A program made the position numbers and the translations under genes. Shown here piece after piece: positions 1 through 8,555 of a DNA stretch of 64,000 nt (position 1 is the first letter of the stretch; each line of letters begins with the position of its first letter). This DNA is from Hyphomonadaceae bacterium (GTDB lineage Bacteria > Pseudomonadota > Alphaproteobacteria > Caulobacterales > Hyphomonadaceae): contig JANSWU010000003.1 of assembly GCA_024743315.1 (NCBI GenBank), positions 186,001-250,000 on the forward strand, given 5' to 3'. The notes beneath the pieces were generated by a model. That model searched no databases. It worked only from the letters and a program-made list of their open reading frames with translations, and was not told the origin of the DNA.

Positions 1-587
1 ACCAAGGGCGTGCCATTGTCGATATTGAGGATAAAATCTTCCGGATTTTCACCGTCATAGAACCAGAACACCCGGAATTGGACATCGACAATATTCTCGT
101 CCCCGGTCAGCATCAGGCTTTCGCCCTGGTTCACACCAACTTGAGTTTCCTGTTGGCGTTCAGATGGCAGGATTTCATGTGTCTCAATCGGCGCTGGCAA
201 GTGCACATGCAGGCCTGGCGTAAAGTTCTTCTGATACTCACCGAACCGGAACACAGCTGCCCGCTCGCCTTCGTCGACAATCACGACGCCGGTGGCAAGC
301 CACGCAACCAGCGCGACCACGCCGAGCGCCAGGAACCCGCCGGGTCCAAGGCTTGGAGGTCGCCGGCCACCGCCGCCACCGCGTCCGCGACGCGAGAAGC
401 GCTCCTGCATTTTGCGCATTTGCTCTTCTATATCATTTCCGCCGCCGCCTTGGCCGCCGCCACCGCCGCCGGGTCGTCCCCACGGAGAACCGCCATTACC
501 ATTGCCTCCAGAACCACCGCTGCCCCAAGGGCCACCATTGGCTTTTGGAGGCTCATCGCCGTTTCCACTATTATCGTTCCAGGGCAT
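1..587 (-). CDS. hflK: HflK, N-terminal part (runs off the left edge)
   Basis: About 195 residues of HflK, the band-7/SPFH membrane protein that with HflC surrounds and modulates the FtsH protease. Residues 1-83 are a glycine-rich, proline-rich cytoplasmic arm with a short charged stretch (EEQMRKMQERFSRR). Residues 84-104 form one transmembrane segment, followed directly by VVIVDEGERAAVFRFGEY, the typical entry to the SPFH domain. The frame stays open to base 1, so the C-terminal half lies outside. ATG at 587 is preceded by AAGGAGG at good spacing. It is divergent from mrp, with 92 bp between starts. hflC and a DegP-like protease would be expected beyond the edge; that is inference. Confidence 0.93.
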   Translation of the reverse strand, partial: MPWNDNSGNGDEPPKANGGPWGSGGSGGNGNGGSPWGRPGGGGGGQGGGGNDIEEQMRKMQERFSRRGRGGGGGRRPPSLGPGGFLALGVVALVAWLATGVVIVDEGERAAVFRFGEYQKNFTPGLHVHLPAPIETHEILPSERQQETQVGVNQGESLMLTGDENIVDVQFRVFWFYDGENPEDFILNIDNGTPL

Positions 588-679
588 TGCCCCTCCTTAT
601 GGTCACACCAGGTCACTGGCTTTTTGAATGCATGGAGCCTATTTGCGATCGAAAGGCCCCTTCATCAAGGACATAGCCC

Positions 680-1855
680 ATGTTTTGGGACAAGAAAGAC
701 CGTAAAACCGTGACAGATGCGACAATCAGGACCACTCTCGGTAACCCCGAGTGGCTCTCTGGCATCCGAATCACGGACTCCGGCAGCGTCACTTTGATCA
801 TTGAAACCGAAGGACTCGATGTTGAGGCGGCAGAGCGCCTGCGCCTGGAATCAGAAGCAACCCTAATGCGGCTCGATGGGGTGACGACCGTTCAATCCGT
901 TCTCACCGCTGAGGCACCAGCCGGGACAACTTCCCGGTCGACCCCAGGTCTCGAGACGCATGCCAGCCCGCGCCGGGTTCGCAAAGGTGCGCGCCTGTCC
1001 GATGAGGCCCTGTCACAAGGCCAGCCCGACCAAAATGCTCAGATCCCATCCATCCCCGGGATCGCCCGCATTCTCGTCGTGGCCAGCGCCAAGGGTGGGG
1101 TTGGAAAGTCCACGGTTTCGGTCAATTTGGCCGCAAGTTTCGCCAAGCAGGGCTTGCGTGTTGGCCTGCTCGACGCAGATATTTATGGCCCCTCGATTCC
1201 CACCATGCTGGGCGTGAGCGATGCCAGTCCGTCCACCACGCCAAGTGGGAAATTGTTGCCGATCAACGTGCATGGCATAGAGACCTTGTCCATCGGCTAT
1301 TTGACTGATCCCGATGCGCCCATGATCTGGCGCGGTCCGATTGTGCAGTCGGCGATCACGCAAATGCTGAATGATGCGCAATGGGGCACCCCGGAAGACC
1401 CACTTGATCTCCTCATTATCGATACACCACCAGGCACGGGCGAAGCCCAACTAACCCTGGCCCAACGGGTTCCGGTCGATGCCGCCGTGATTGTCACCAC
1501 GCCGCAAGAAGTCGCCTTGGCTGATGTTCGCAGGGGCGCTGCCATGTTTGCCAAGACCCACGTTCCGGTGCTGGGCATTGTCGAAACGATGAGCTGGTTC
1601 GAAGACCCGTCTGGGGTGCGGCATTATCTGATGGGCGAAGGCGGTGGTGCGCATATGGCGCGAGCCCTGGGACTACCCCTTCTGGCGCAGATTCCAATGC
1701 TTCAAGCGATCCGCGAAGGCGGAGACAATGGCGAACCCGCAGCACTCGCAGACCCAATTTCCGCGCAGCTGTTCACAGACGCAGCGCGTGAAATTGCTCT
1801 TGGCCTCGACGCCATTCAAACCAAACCGGCCCCAATCATCATTTTCGATGATTAA
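680..1855 (+). CDS. mrp: Mrp/ApbC-family iron-sulfur carrier ATPase
   Basis: P-loop ATPase of the Mrp/NBP35 family, 391 aa, which in characterised relatives holds and delivers Fe-S clusters in the cytoplasm. Residues 1-95 resemble the DUF59 (MIP18-like) domain. A variable linker follows, then the deviant Walker A AKGGVGKST near residues 137-145 and the DADIYGPSIP and IIDTPPGTGE motifs. The C-terminal CxxC that bridges the cluster in many Mrp proteins is not there: the matching place reads MSWFEDPSGVRHYL. Several alphaproteobacterial Mrps are known to lack it, so function may be retained through other ligands. AAGGA lies upstream of ATG 680. Monocistronic, divergent from hflK. Confidence 0.93.
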   Translation: MFWDKKDRKTVTDATIRTTLGNPEWLSGIRITDSGSVTLIIETEGLDVEAAERLRLESEATLMRLDGVTTVQSVLTAEAPAGTTSRSTPGLETHASPRRVRKGARLSDEALSQGQPDQNAQIPSIPGIARILVVASAKGGVGKSTVSVNLAASFAKQGLRVGLLDADIYGPSIPTMLGVSDASPSTTPSGKLLPINVHGIETLSIGYLTDPDAPMIWRGPIVQSAITQMLNDAQWGTPEDPLDLLIIDTPPGTGEAQLTLAQRVPVDAAVIVTTPQEVALADVRRGAAMFAKTHVPVLGIVETMSWFEDPSGVRHYLMGEGGGAHMARALGLPLLAQIPMLQAIREGGDNGEPAALADPISAQLFTDAAREIALGLDAIQTKPAPIIIFDD

Positions 1856-1939
1856 AACGCCTGTTCGATAAAATTTGATCGATCCCTTGAACCGCGATTT
1901 CGGACTTTTCCTGTACGCGTGAGACAAGGGACATTAGTA

Positions 1940-2713
1940 ATGCTGAGTACGTCATCACGCCTTCATACGTCTGTGTACGCGACTTTATTGTCGGTCGTAC
2001 TGATTTGCGCGACCGTGCATTTCACGCACTTTGTGGCGCCGTTCCTGGACGGCTATAGCACCAACACAGTGACCTATACCGCATTGATCGCCTCTTGCAT
2101 TCTTGCGCCGCCAGCCTCCATTCTGATGGCGGTCTATTCCAGCAAACTGATCAAGATCCAGGAACAATTGCTTGAATTAGCAACAACAGATCCGCTGACA
2201 GGCCTGCTCAATCGCCGCGCCTTTGCGCATCGCTATGAACGAGAGTCAGCCCGATACAGCCGGACCAATCGCCCCCTCTCCCTGCTCTTGATCGATCTCG
2301 ACTATTTCAAACTGATCAATGACAAGCATGGCCATGCCGGCGGCGATGCTGCGCTGAGAATTCTGTCGCAGCATTTGCGTGAAACCAGCCGGTTCGGCAC
2401 CGACGATGTGGCCCGTTGGGGCGGTGAGGAATTTGCGGTCCTCCTTTCCGACTCAGGGCACCAGAGCGCAATGCGCGCGGCAGAGCGTTTGCGCCGCCAA
2501 ATCGAAACCTTAAAAGTCACTTTCAATGATACGCCCATTCGCTTGGAAGCCAGTGTGGGTGTCATCGTTTGCCGCAAAGGCGAGTCTCTCGAACATGCGG
2601 TGCAACGTGCAGACCTGTGTTTGCGTCAGGCCAAGGATCAGGGCCGCAATCGCGTCATGGCATTTCCGGAAGACCTGCCAGCCGTGGACTCAGACGAAGT
2701 GTCGGTCGCCTAG
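1940..2713 (+). CDS. membrane-bound diguanylate cyclase (GGDEF)
   Basis: Makes cyclic di-GMP from two GTP. Two hydrophobic segments (about residues 10-33 and 45-66) anchor it in the inner membrane with little periplasmic sequence, so no obvious sensor domain. A short coiled linker leads to the GGDEF domain: DPLTGLLNRR near 84-93, the metal-binding region LLLIDLDYFKLIND, and an intact active-site GGEEF at 161-165. The product-inhibition I-site RxxD is lost: the aligned residues are F152-G-T-D155. A GTG at 1919 would add seven residues, but ATG 1940 has AAGGGA eight bases upstream and is preferred. 257 aa, likely monocistronic. Confidence 0.92.
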   Translation: MLSTSSRLHTSVYATLLSVVLICATVHFTHFVAPFLDGYSTNTVTYTALIASCILAPPASILMAVYSSKLIKIQEQLLELATTDPLTGLLNRRAFAHRYERESARYSRTNRPLSLLLIDLDYFKLINDKHGHAGGDAALRILSQHLRETSRFGTDDVARWGGEEFAVLLSDSGHQSAMRAAERLRRQIETLKVTFNDTPIRLEASVGVIVCRKGESLEHAVQRADLCLRQAKDQGRNRVMAFPEDLPAVDSDEVSVA

Positions 2714-2785
2714 ACAAGCATTCGCAGCATAAAGTCGCGGGTCTACGAACTGGCGCAAGCCCGTGAGCAGCGTTAACACGCCGTG

Positions 2786-4255
2786 ATGACCCTACAGCGC
2801 CCCACACCAACATCTCGTGCCCATACGCTTGATCCTGACGATTGGTCAGCCTTCGAAGCCGCGGTTTCGAAAGTGTTGCGCGCGGTACTCGAAAAGTATC
2901 GCGCAGCCCCGGATGGGCGTGTTTGGACGGCACCGTCTGAAGACTTGAAAAACCGTCTACGCGCCCCGGCGCCCAAAAGAGGTCAGTCGCTAGAAAAGGT
3001 TGCGGAGTCTCTGATCGAGTTTTTGCCCTATGGAGTGGGCAATACGCATCCGCGTTTCTTCGGTTGGGTCCATGGATCAGGCGCGCCCGGCAATCTTCTG
3101 GCTGAGATCATCGCTTCAGCGATGAACGCCAATTGCGGCGGGCGGGATCATGTCGCGATCTATGTCGAGCGCCAGGTCATAACCTGGTGCAAGGACCTGT
3201 TTGGGTTTCCTGAGGGCGCCAGCGGACTGGTTGTTTCAGGCACCTCTATGGCCACAATCATCGCGGCCAAGACAGCGCGAGATGCCGCATTGAACAATGC
3301 CAGTCGCACGGAAGGTGTGAGCCAGAAGCGCTTGGTTGGCTACACATCGAGCGAAGCGCACAGCTGTCTCGCGCGCGCCTTCGATATGATCGGTCTTGGC
3401 ACGAACGCCTTGCGAAAAGTGCCAACGGGTTCAGATTTTAGGATCGACACGGCGGCCCTCGCCGCGCAGATTGTCGCTGATCGCGAAGCCGGTTTGCAAC
3501 CTTTCTTTCTCGCCGGCACGGCAGGCACTGTGAATACAGGCGCGATTGACGATCTCGCCACCCTGGCTGAGCTAGCGGAGCGTGAACGGCTCTGGTTCCA
3601 TGTTGATGGGGCCTTTGGGGCTTGCGCGATTACCAGCGCACAGCTTGGTCCGCGCCTGAAGGGCATAGAGCAAGCCGATTCACTCGCCTTCGATTTTCAT
3701 AAATGGATGCACGTGAATTATGATGCAGGCTGCGTTCTGATCCGGGACGCCGACCTGCATCGAAAAGCCTTTGCGTCGCGACCCGACTATCTCGCTGCCA
3801 ATGGCGAAGCACTCGCCGGTGGCGACCCTTGGCCGGTCGACTTTGGCCCTGAATTGTCCCGCGGCTTTCGCGCCTTGAAAGTCTGGGCGCATTTGCGCGA
3901 GCACGGCACCGACAAGATTGGCGCGATGATCGACAAGAATTGCGCTCAGGCCGCCTATTTAGGCGAACGGGCGGCCTCCGAAGGTCAGCTTGAGCTGCTC
4001 GCCCCTATCACGTTCAACATCTGTTGCTTTCGATATGTGCCCAGCACCAGACCAGATGCGGATCTCGACGCGCTCAATGCGCGCATCGTGGCAAACTTGC
4101 AGACAGACGGAATTGCGGCTCCTTCAACCACCCGCATTGGCGGTCAGCTCGCAATCCGGGTGAACATCACCAATCACCGAACATCGTTTGAGGATCTGGA
4201 TGTGCTCGCCGATGCGGTTTTGCGCATCGGCTCTGAATTGGCAGAAACGACCTAG
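2786..4255 (+). CDS. PLP-dependent amino-acid decarboxylase (AADC-like, group II)
   Basis: 489 aa, the size of aromatic-L-amino-acid/tyrosine decarboxylases. The N-terminal part carries NTHPRFFGWVHGSG and a substrate-loop region. VSGTSMATIIAAKTAR is the cofactor phosphate region, HVDGAFGA holds the ring-stacking/Asp residues, and DFHKWMHVNYDAGC contains the Schiff-base lysine (about K306). The exact substrate (aromatic amino acid, glutamate-like or other) cannot be read from sequence. GTG 2783 and ATG 2786 are adjacent possible starts; neither has a strong ribosome site. Its TAG stop shares bases with the stop of the convergent sigma-54 regulator (CTAG, 4252-4255). Confidence 0.9.
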   Translation: MTLQRPTPTSRAHTLDPDDWSAFEAAVSKVLRAVLEKYRAAPDGRVWTAPSEDLKNRLRAPAPKRGQSLEKVAESLIEFLPYGVGNTHPRFFGWVHGSGAPGNLLAEIIASAMNANCGGRDHVAIYVERQVITWCKDLFGFPEGASGLVVSGTSMATIIAAKTARDAALNNASRTEGVSQKRLVGYTSSEAHSCLARAFDMIGLGTNALRKVPTGSDFRIDTAALAAQIVADREAGLQPFFLAGTAGTVNTGAIDDLATLAELAERERLWFHVDGAFGACAITSAQLGPRLKGIEQADSLAFDFHKWMHVNYDAGCVLIRDADLHRKAFASRPDYLAANGEALAGGDPWPVDFGPELSRGFRALKVWAHLREHGTDKIGAMIDKNCAQAAYLGERAASEGQLELLAPITFNICCFRYVPSTRPDADLDALNARIVANLQTDGIAAPSTTRIGGQLAIRVNITNHRTSFEDLDVLADAVLRIGSELAETT

Positions 4256-5715
4256 CTGGCTTGTTTCTTGGCTTCGTCTTCCAGTCCATATTCACGGACT
4301 TTGCGATAAAGCGTGGACCGCCCAATACCGAGACGTCGGCTGACTTCACTCATGTGACCGGCATAATGCTCGATCGCATAAGCAATCAGATCCCGCTCGA
4401 CATCTGACAGGCTGCGCACTTCGCCATCTTCCAGCACCGAAACCGGGCCGGTTCCGGCAATGGCGCCCCCAGCAGGCACATCGTCATTCGCAGGCGCTGG
4501 CCGTGCCGGCACTTCCGGCAGCGTGGCGATTTCCGGCATGATGCCGCTGATTTGCGGGAAATCATGGGGCTGGAGCAGATCCCCTTCGCACAAGACGACG
4601 GCGCGGAAGACAGCATTCTCAAGCTGGCGAACATTGCCCGGCCAATCAAAGGCGCACAGCATTTTCAGTGTCTCTGGCGCAGCGCCGACAATCCGTGTGC
4701 CTTCTGAGGCGTTGAAGCGCTCGATGAAATGATCGACGAGCGCGGGTACATCTTCCACCCGCTCACGCAAGCTTGGCATTTCGACCGGGAAAACATTTAG
4801 ACGATAGAACAGGTCTTCGCGGAAGGCGCCTTCCTTGACGCGCTGTGCCAAATCCCGATTGGTGGCCGAAATGATCCGGACATCAACTTTGACCGGACGG
4901 CGAGCGCCCACGGGATCCACTTCCCCTTCCTGCAAGGCCCGCAGCAATTTGACTTGCATATCAAGTGGCAGCTCGCCGACCTCATCAAGGAACAGAGTCC
5001 CGCCATCGGCTTCGACAAATTTGCCCGCAGACCGCGCCACCGCGCCGGTAAAGGCTCCTTTTTCATGACCGAACAGAATACTCTCGACCAGGTTTTCCGG
5101 GATGGCCCCGCAATTGACTGAAATGAATGGCTTTCCGGAGCGATCCGAGGCGCCTTGAATACAGCGCGCAATCACTTCTTTACCGACCCCACTCTCCCCG
5201 AGGATCAAGACTGGAATATCCGACGCCGCGGCGCGCTGACCCAGCCGCAAGACCTGACGCATGATCGGCGCACTGGCGATCATATCGTCAAAGCCCATGC
5301 CGCCTTCCGCTTTACGGGTCAGGCGTTTCACTTCCCCCGTCAGAGACGATAATTTCAGCGCATTGCGGATAGACACGACGACACGCTCTGGATTGGCGGG
5401 CTTAACCACGAAATCGACAGCGCCAGCGCGCATGGCGGCAACAATTGTATCAATCCCGCTGGTTGCGGTAAGCATGATCACCGGCAGATCCGGGCGCCGC
5501 TCGGTCAACATTTCAAGGGTCTCCATGCCCGACAGGCCAGGCATGGTCAGATCGAGCAGGACGACATCAGCCCCTGCATTTGCATCGGTGGCGATCGCAA
5601 CACCGGTTTCGCCGTCAGGCGCTGTTCGGCACGCGAAACCGGCCTTTTCCACCGCAGCGGTCAGCAGACGGCGTTGTGTTGGATCGTCATCAATTACCAA
5701 TACAGTTTTGGCCAT
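4252..5715 (-). CDS. NtrC-type sigma-54-dependent response regulator
   Basis: 487 aa transcription activator with receiver, AAA+ and Fis-type HTH domains. Receiver: acidic cluster IDDD at 8-11, phospho-acceptor D55 (VVLLDLTMPG) and conserved Lys in FVVKPANP. AAA+: Walker A GESGVGKE at 173-180 and the sigma-54 contact loop GAFTGA at 220-225, both intact, then LFLDEVGELP as Walker B. The last 45 residues are a HTH (VSRRLGIGRSTLYRK). It should use the RpoN encoded at 37.2-38.7 kb. No histidine kinase is nearby, so it is an orphan regulator with unknown targets. An upstream in-frame ATG at 5760 would add MNHVRHAHAWMRDLG, which is not receiver-like; ATG 5715 is preferred. Confidence 0.93.
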   Translation of the reverse strand: MAKTVLVIDDDPTQRRLLTAAVEKAGFACRTAPDGETGVAIATDANAGADVVLLDLTMPGLSGMETLEMLTERRPDLPVIMLTATSGIDTIVAAMRAGAVDFVVKPANPERVVVSIRNALKLSSLTGEVKRLTRKAEGGMGFDDMIASAPIMRQVLRLGQRAAASDIPVLILGESGVGKEVIARCIQGASDRSGKPFISVNCGAIPENLVESILFGHEKGAFTGAVARSAGKFVEADGGTLFLDEVGELPLDMQVKLLRALQEGEVDPVGARRPVKVDVRIISATNRDLAQRVKEGAFREDLFYRLNVFPVEMPSLRERVEDVPALVDHFIERFNASEGTRIVGAAPETLKMLCAFDWPGNVRQLENAVFRAVVLCEGDLLQPHDFPQISGIMPEIATLPEVPARPAPANDDVPAGGAIAGTGPVSVLEDGEVRSLSDVERDLIAYAIEHYAGHMSEVSRRLGIGRSTLYRKVREYGLEDEAKKQAS

Positions 5716-5834
5716 TCCCAAGTCCCTCATCCAGGCATGCGCATGACGCACATGGTTCATTTCGCTACGCCCCGTTATGGCACATAGAGATGAGGTTATG
5801 GTTCAGCTGATTGATTGAATTTTATGCAGTTTTT

Positions 5835-6611
5835 CTAGATCTGCGAGGGGTCTTTGAAGACATATTCGCGCCAGCCTGAGCGATCGAAAGGTACCCATTC
5901 GTCCTCAGGTTGGGCCAACCGGTCTGCCACGGCGACCATGACCAACGGATTGACCCCGAGCCCAACATGGCTCGCCGGCACCACAATATTTTCCGTATCT
6001 TCGCCCTTGGTTGGACACTGAACTGACCCGCGCCAGGCCACCACGCCATCGGTTCTTGTTAAAATCGATGTCGTCGGCACGGGCGGTGCGGCTTCCAGAT
6101 CACGATAACGCCCTTCTGCCTCGGGTTTGGTTTCTTTGCCATTGATGGCTTCAAACAGACGGCTCGGCGCGGAATGACGACGATTATTGCTGATCGGACT
6201 GCCCAGCGAAATCACAAAGCGGATAATATCAGGGTGCATTTTCGCCAGCTCGCGCGCGAATACACCGCCAAGGCTCCACCCCACGATGGAGAGCTTCTCA
6301 CCATTCTCCTCGTAAATGCGTTCGACGAGGTCTGACATTTCTCGTTCGCGCGTTTCATTGAAGCGAACGTTGCGACCCAACCCCCAAGCATAGGACTTGT
6401 AATCGAGATCATTGAGCAGGCGACGCATCGGACGGGTCGAATAATCGCTCGCCATAAACCCTGGCAGGACTAGGACGGGATGGCCGTCTCCTTTCGGCAG
6501 ATTGCGCATTTGCCTGCGAAATAGACCGAACGCGCCGAGCTCGAAAATTGCCCGACCCTCGGTCAGAGTCCAGAACGGATGTGGCGGTCTCGCCATCGTC
6601 GCTGAAGCCAT
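5835..6611 (-). CDS. alpha/beta hydrolase (lipase/esterase-like)
   Basis: 258 aa serine hydrolase. LVLPGFMASD is the oxyanion-hole strand and GWSLGG at 111-116 is the nucleophile elbow (S113). HVGLGVN near the end could supply the catalytic His. Its closest relative in this window is the hydrolase at 26.4-27.1 kb, with matching WGLG, GWSLGGV.ARE and SDGVV/TDGVVAWR blocks, so the two are paralogues. It lies 95 bp downstream of a wax-ester/diacylglycerol acyltransferase on the same strand, which suggests a role in turnover of neutral lipid or acyl esters (inference). GGGAGGAAATA precedes ATG 6611. No signal peptide is seen, so cytoplasmic. Confidence 0.85.
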   Translation of the reverse strand: MASATMARPPHPFWTLTEGRAIFELGAFGLFRRQMRNLPKGDGHPVLVLPGFMASDYSTRPMRRLLNDLDYKSYAWGLGRNVRFNETREREMSDLVERIYEENGEKLSIVGWSLGGVFARELAKMHPDIIRFVISLGSPISNNRRHSAPSRLFEAINGKETKPEAEGRYRDLEAAPPVPTTSILTRTDGVVAWRGSVQCPTKGEDTENIVVPASHVGLGVNPLVMVAVADRLAQPEDEWVPFDRSGWREYVFKDPSQI

Positions 6612-6706
6612 TATTTCCTCCCGTCTACCGTGTTTTCACGGCTATTTTCACAACCATGCTCTGTAACGGCTTATGTGACAAGACTAGAAATAGATGCCTA
6701 ATATTC

Positions 6707-8260
6707 TCAGCTGGCTTTGGCCTTTGCTTTACTCGACCCAGCTTTTTTTGCTGTAGTTGCGCGCGGTTTGCGTTTTGTTGTGCCCCGCGACTTGCTCGCC
6801 GCAGCCGTTTTCTTCACCGCCGGCTTTGGGGGGGAAAGATCTAATCCGGCCGCATCTGCCATTTCCTCGAAACTGTCCTGCAAGCATTGGCTGTAGAATT
6901 CCGGATCCGGCATGACATCGCGATCCGCCGTAAACGTGATCGTCGCTTCATTGACATAGCTTTGCACAACATGCCCAAGCGCCATACCGTCCAGAAGACA
7001 GAGCAGACCTTGCATGCTGACCAGTTTAGCCCCCGCGGAATAAATCGGCACAGGCGGGCCTGGCACATTGGTGACCACGGTATTGATCACGGGTCGAACC
7101 ATGTAATTTGCGACGCCGAGGCGTGAATAAAGCTGCGCCCCGAGCGCCATGAACAAAGCCGGCGATACTTTGCTTGCTTCGGTCATCTGACGGGCGCCAA
7201 GCGCGCTGGTCATTTCTTTTGAGCGACTGGTCTGGTCATAGACATAGGCCATGCGCTCTGATGCATCGGCAATATGGGTGCCGAGCGGCGCGATCATCGC
7301 AGAGACCTGATTGCCCATTGTGTTCTTTTCATTTTCCGAGCGCACAGAGATCGGCGCCATCGCCGTCATGGTCGTCTTCGGCAAATCATTGTGATGCTTG
7401 AGATATTTGTGCAGTCCGCCGCCAATAATCGTGAGCATGACGTCATTAACTTTAGCGCCCTCGGCCAGGGTGCGTAGCGCTTTGATATGCGCCAGCTCAA
7501 ACACGCGTCCTTCAACGACACGATGCGGTGAGATCTTGGTATTGAAGCGCGTTTTCGGAGCTTCGATCGCAGCTTTGAGACCGAAATCGCCTTTGATCAT
7601 ACCCTTGGCGGCGCGATAGAGGCCTGGAACGGCCTGCGCGGAAACCCCCATCTGCCGGATCGGGTTGAGCCAGGCGCGGACATATCCCTTGGCAAACATA
7701 CCGACCCGGTTCGGGAACTTGTCGGGCTTCCAGGTATCCGGCTCATTCGGTGGCGACACGCTTGGCGTCGGCGTGTGCAAGGCCTGCATCATGTCGATGC
7801 CAGACATGCCATCAATTGCGGAATGGTGGACCTTGGTGACCACCGCATATGAACCTTTCGGCACGCCGGGAACATTGTCGAGCCCTTCGACCACGGTAAA
7901 CTCCCATGGCGGTCGGGACAGATCTAATGGCCGCGCAAAGATCCGCGCCGCCTGGATACAGAGCTGGCGCCAGTCTCCCGGTTTCGGCAGCGCGACGTGC
8001 CGGACATGATATTCGAGGTCAAAGTCAGCATCCTCGACCCAATACGGGTAATCGACATTGAACGGTACTTTGACGAGCTTCTGACGCATCGTCTTGGACA
8101 GCTGCATCCGCTCTTCATAGAATTTCAGAATGTCCTTGAACCGAACAAAACCGCCGGGTGCGGTGGATGGATCATAGATCAGGATTGAGCCGATATGCAT
8201 CGGCGAGCTTGGTGTTTCCAGCGCCACAAATGAGGCATCCATGCCTTGTAGCTGTTCCAT
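6707..8260 (-). CDS. WS/DGAT-family O-acyltransferase with lysine/alanine-rich tail
   Basis: Bifunctional wax ester synthase/diacylglycerol acyltransferase family, 517 aa. It transfers fatty acyl groups from acyl-CoA to long alcohols or diacylglycerol at the membrane surface. The catalytic HHxxxDG is HHSAIDG at 145-151. MDASFVALE at the N-terminus, the PLDLSRPPWE block and the NVPGP block near 410 are also family marks. After about residue 470 comes an unusual tail of repeated K/A/S/T (KPAVKKTAAASKS, KRKPRATTAKKAG), like the basic tails of PHA-granule or histone H1-like proteins. ATG 8260 has GAGGAAAG upstream; a longer frame to 8347 has no family similarity. Likely cotranscribed with the downstream hydrolase. 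Confidence 0.92.
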   Translation of the reverse strand: MEQLQGMDASFVALETPSSPMHIGSILIYDPSTAPGGFVRFKDILKFYEERMQLSKTMRQKLVKVPFNVDYPYWVEDADFDLEYHVRHVALPKPGDWRQLCIQAARIFARPLDLSRPPWEFTVVEGLDNVPGVPKGSYAVVTKVHHSAIDGMSGIDMMQALHTPTPSVSPPNEPDTWKPDKFPNRVGMFAKGYVRAWLNPIRQMGVSAQAVPGLYRAAKGMIKGDFGLKAAIEAPKTRFNTKISPHRVVEGRVFELAHIKALRTLAEGAKVNDVMLTIIGGGLHKYLKHHNDLPKTTMTAMAPISVRSENEKNTMGNQVSAMIAPLGTHIADASERMAYVYDQTSRSKEMTSALGARQMTEASKVSPALFMALGAQLYSRLGVANYMVRPVINTVVTNVPGPPVPIYSAGAKLVSMQGLLCLLDGMALGHVVQSYVNEATITFTADRDVMPDPEFYSQCLQDSFEEMADAAGLDLSPPKPAVKKTAAASKSRGTTKRKPRATTAKKAGSSKAKAKAS

Positions 8261-8555
8261 ACTTTCCTCCCACACCAGCTCAGTTTGAGACCTATAACAT
8301 CCCCTTAGATTGAACTGATTGTGAAAAGTATGACGCTTTGTGATCAATTTGACCAGTCACGCTCGCCTAATACGAGAAAGCGTGGTCGCGCGTGCTACTT
8401 CACGCGGTGATGCAATTCGGCCACGTGACGTCATTTAAGTAAAATTACGAATAAACAGAATTGCAGGATTTGTTTCACGTTGTACGGCTGAAACAGAAGT
8501 TGCAGCGAAAACGAATCTATAAGCAACTCGATTTGCTCCGTGGGGGAGGAATATA
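8261..8555. other. divergent intergenic region, no gene seen
   Basis: 295 bp between the divergent starts of the acyltransferase and the MFS exporter. It must hold both promoters. AT-rich stretches occur near 8290-8350 and 8430-8460. No convincing operator dyad, small ORF with a ribosome site, or RNA structure was recognised. Confidence 0.4.
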
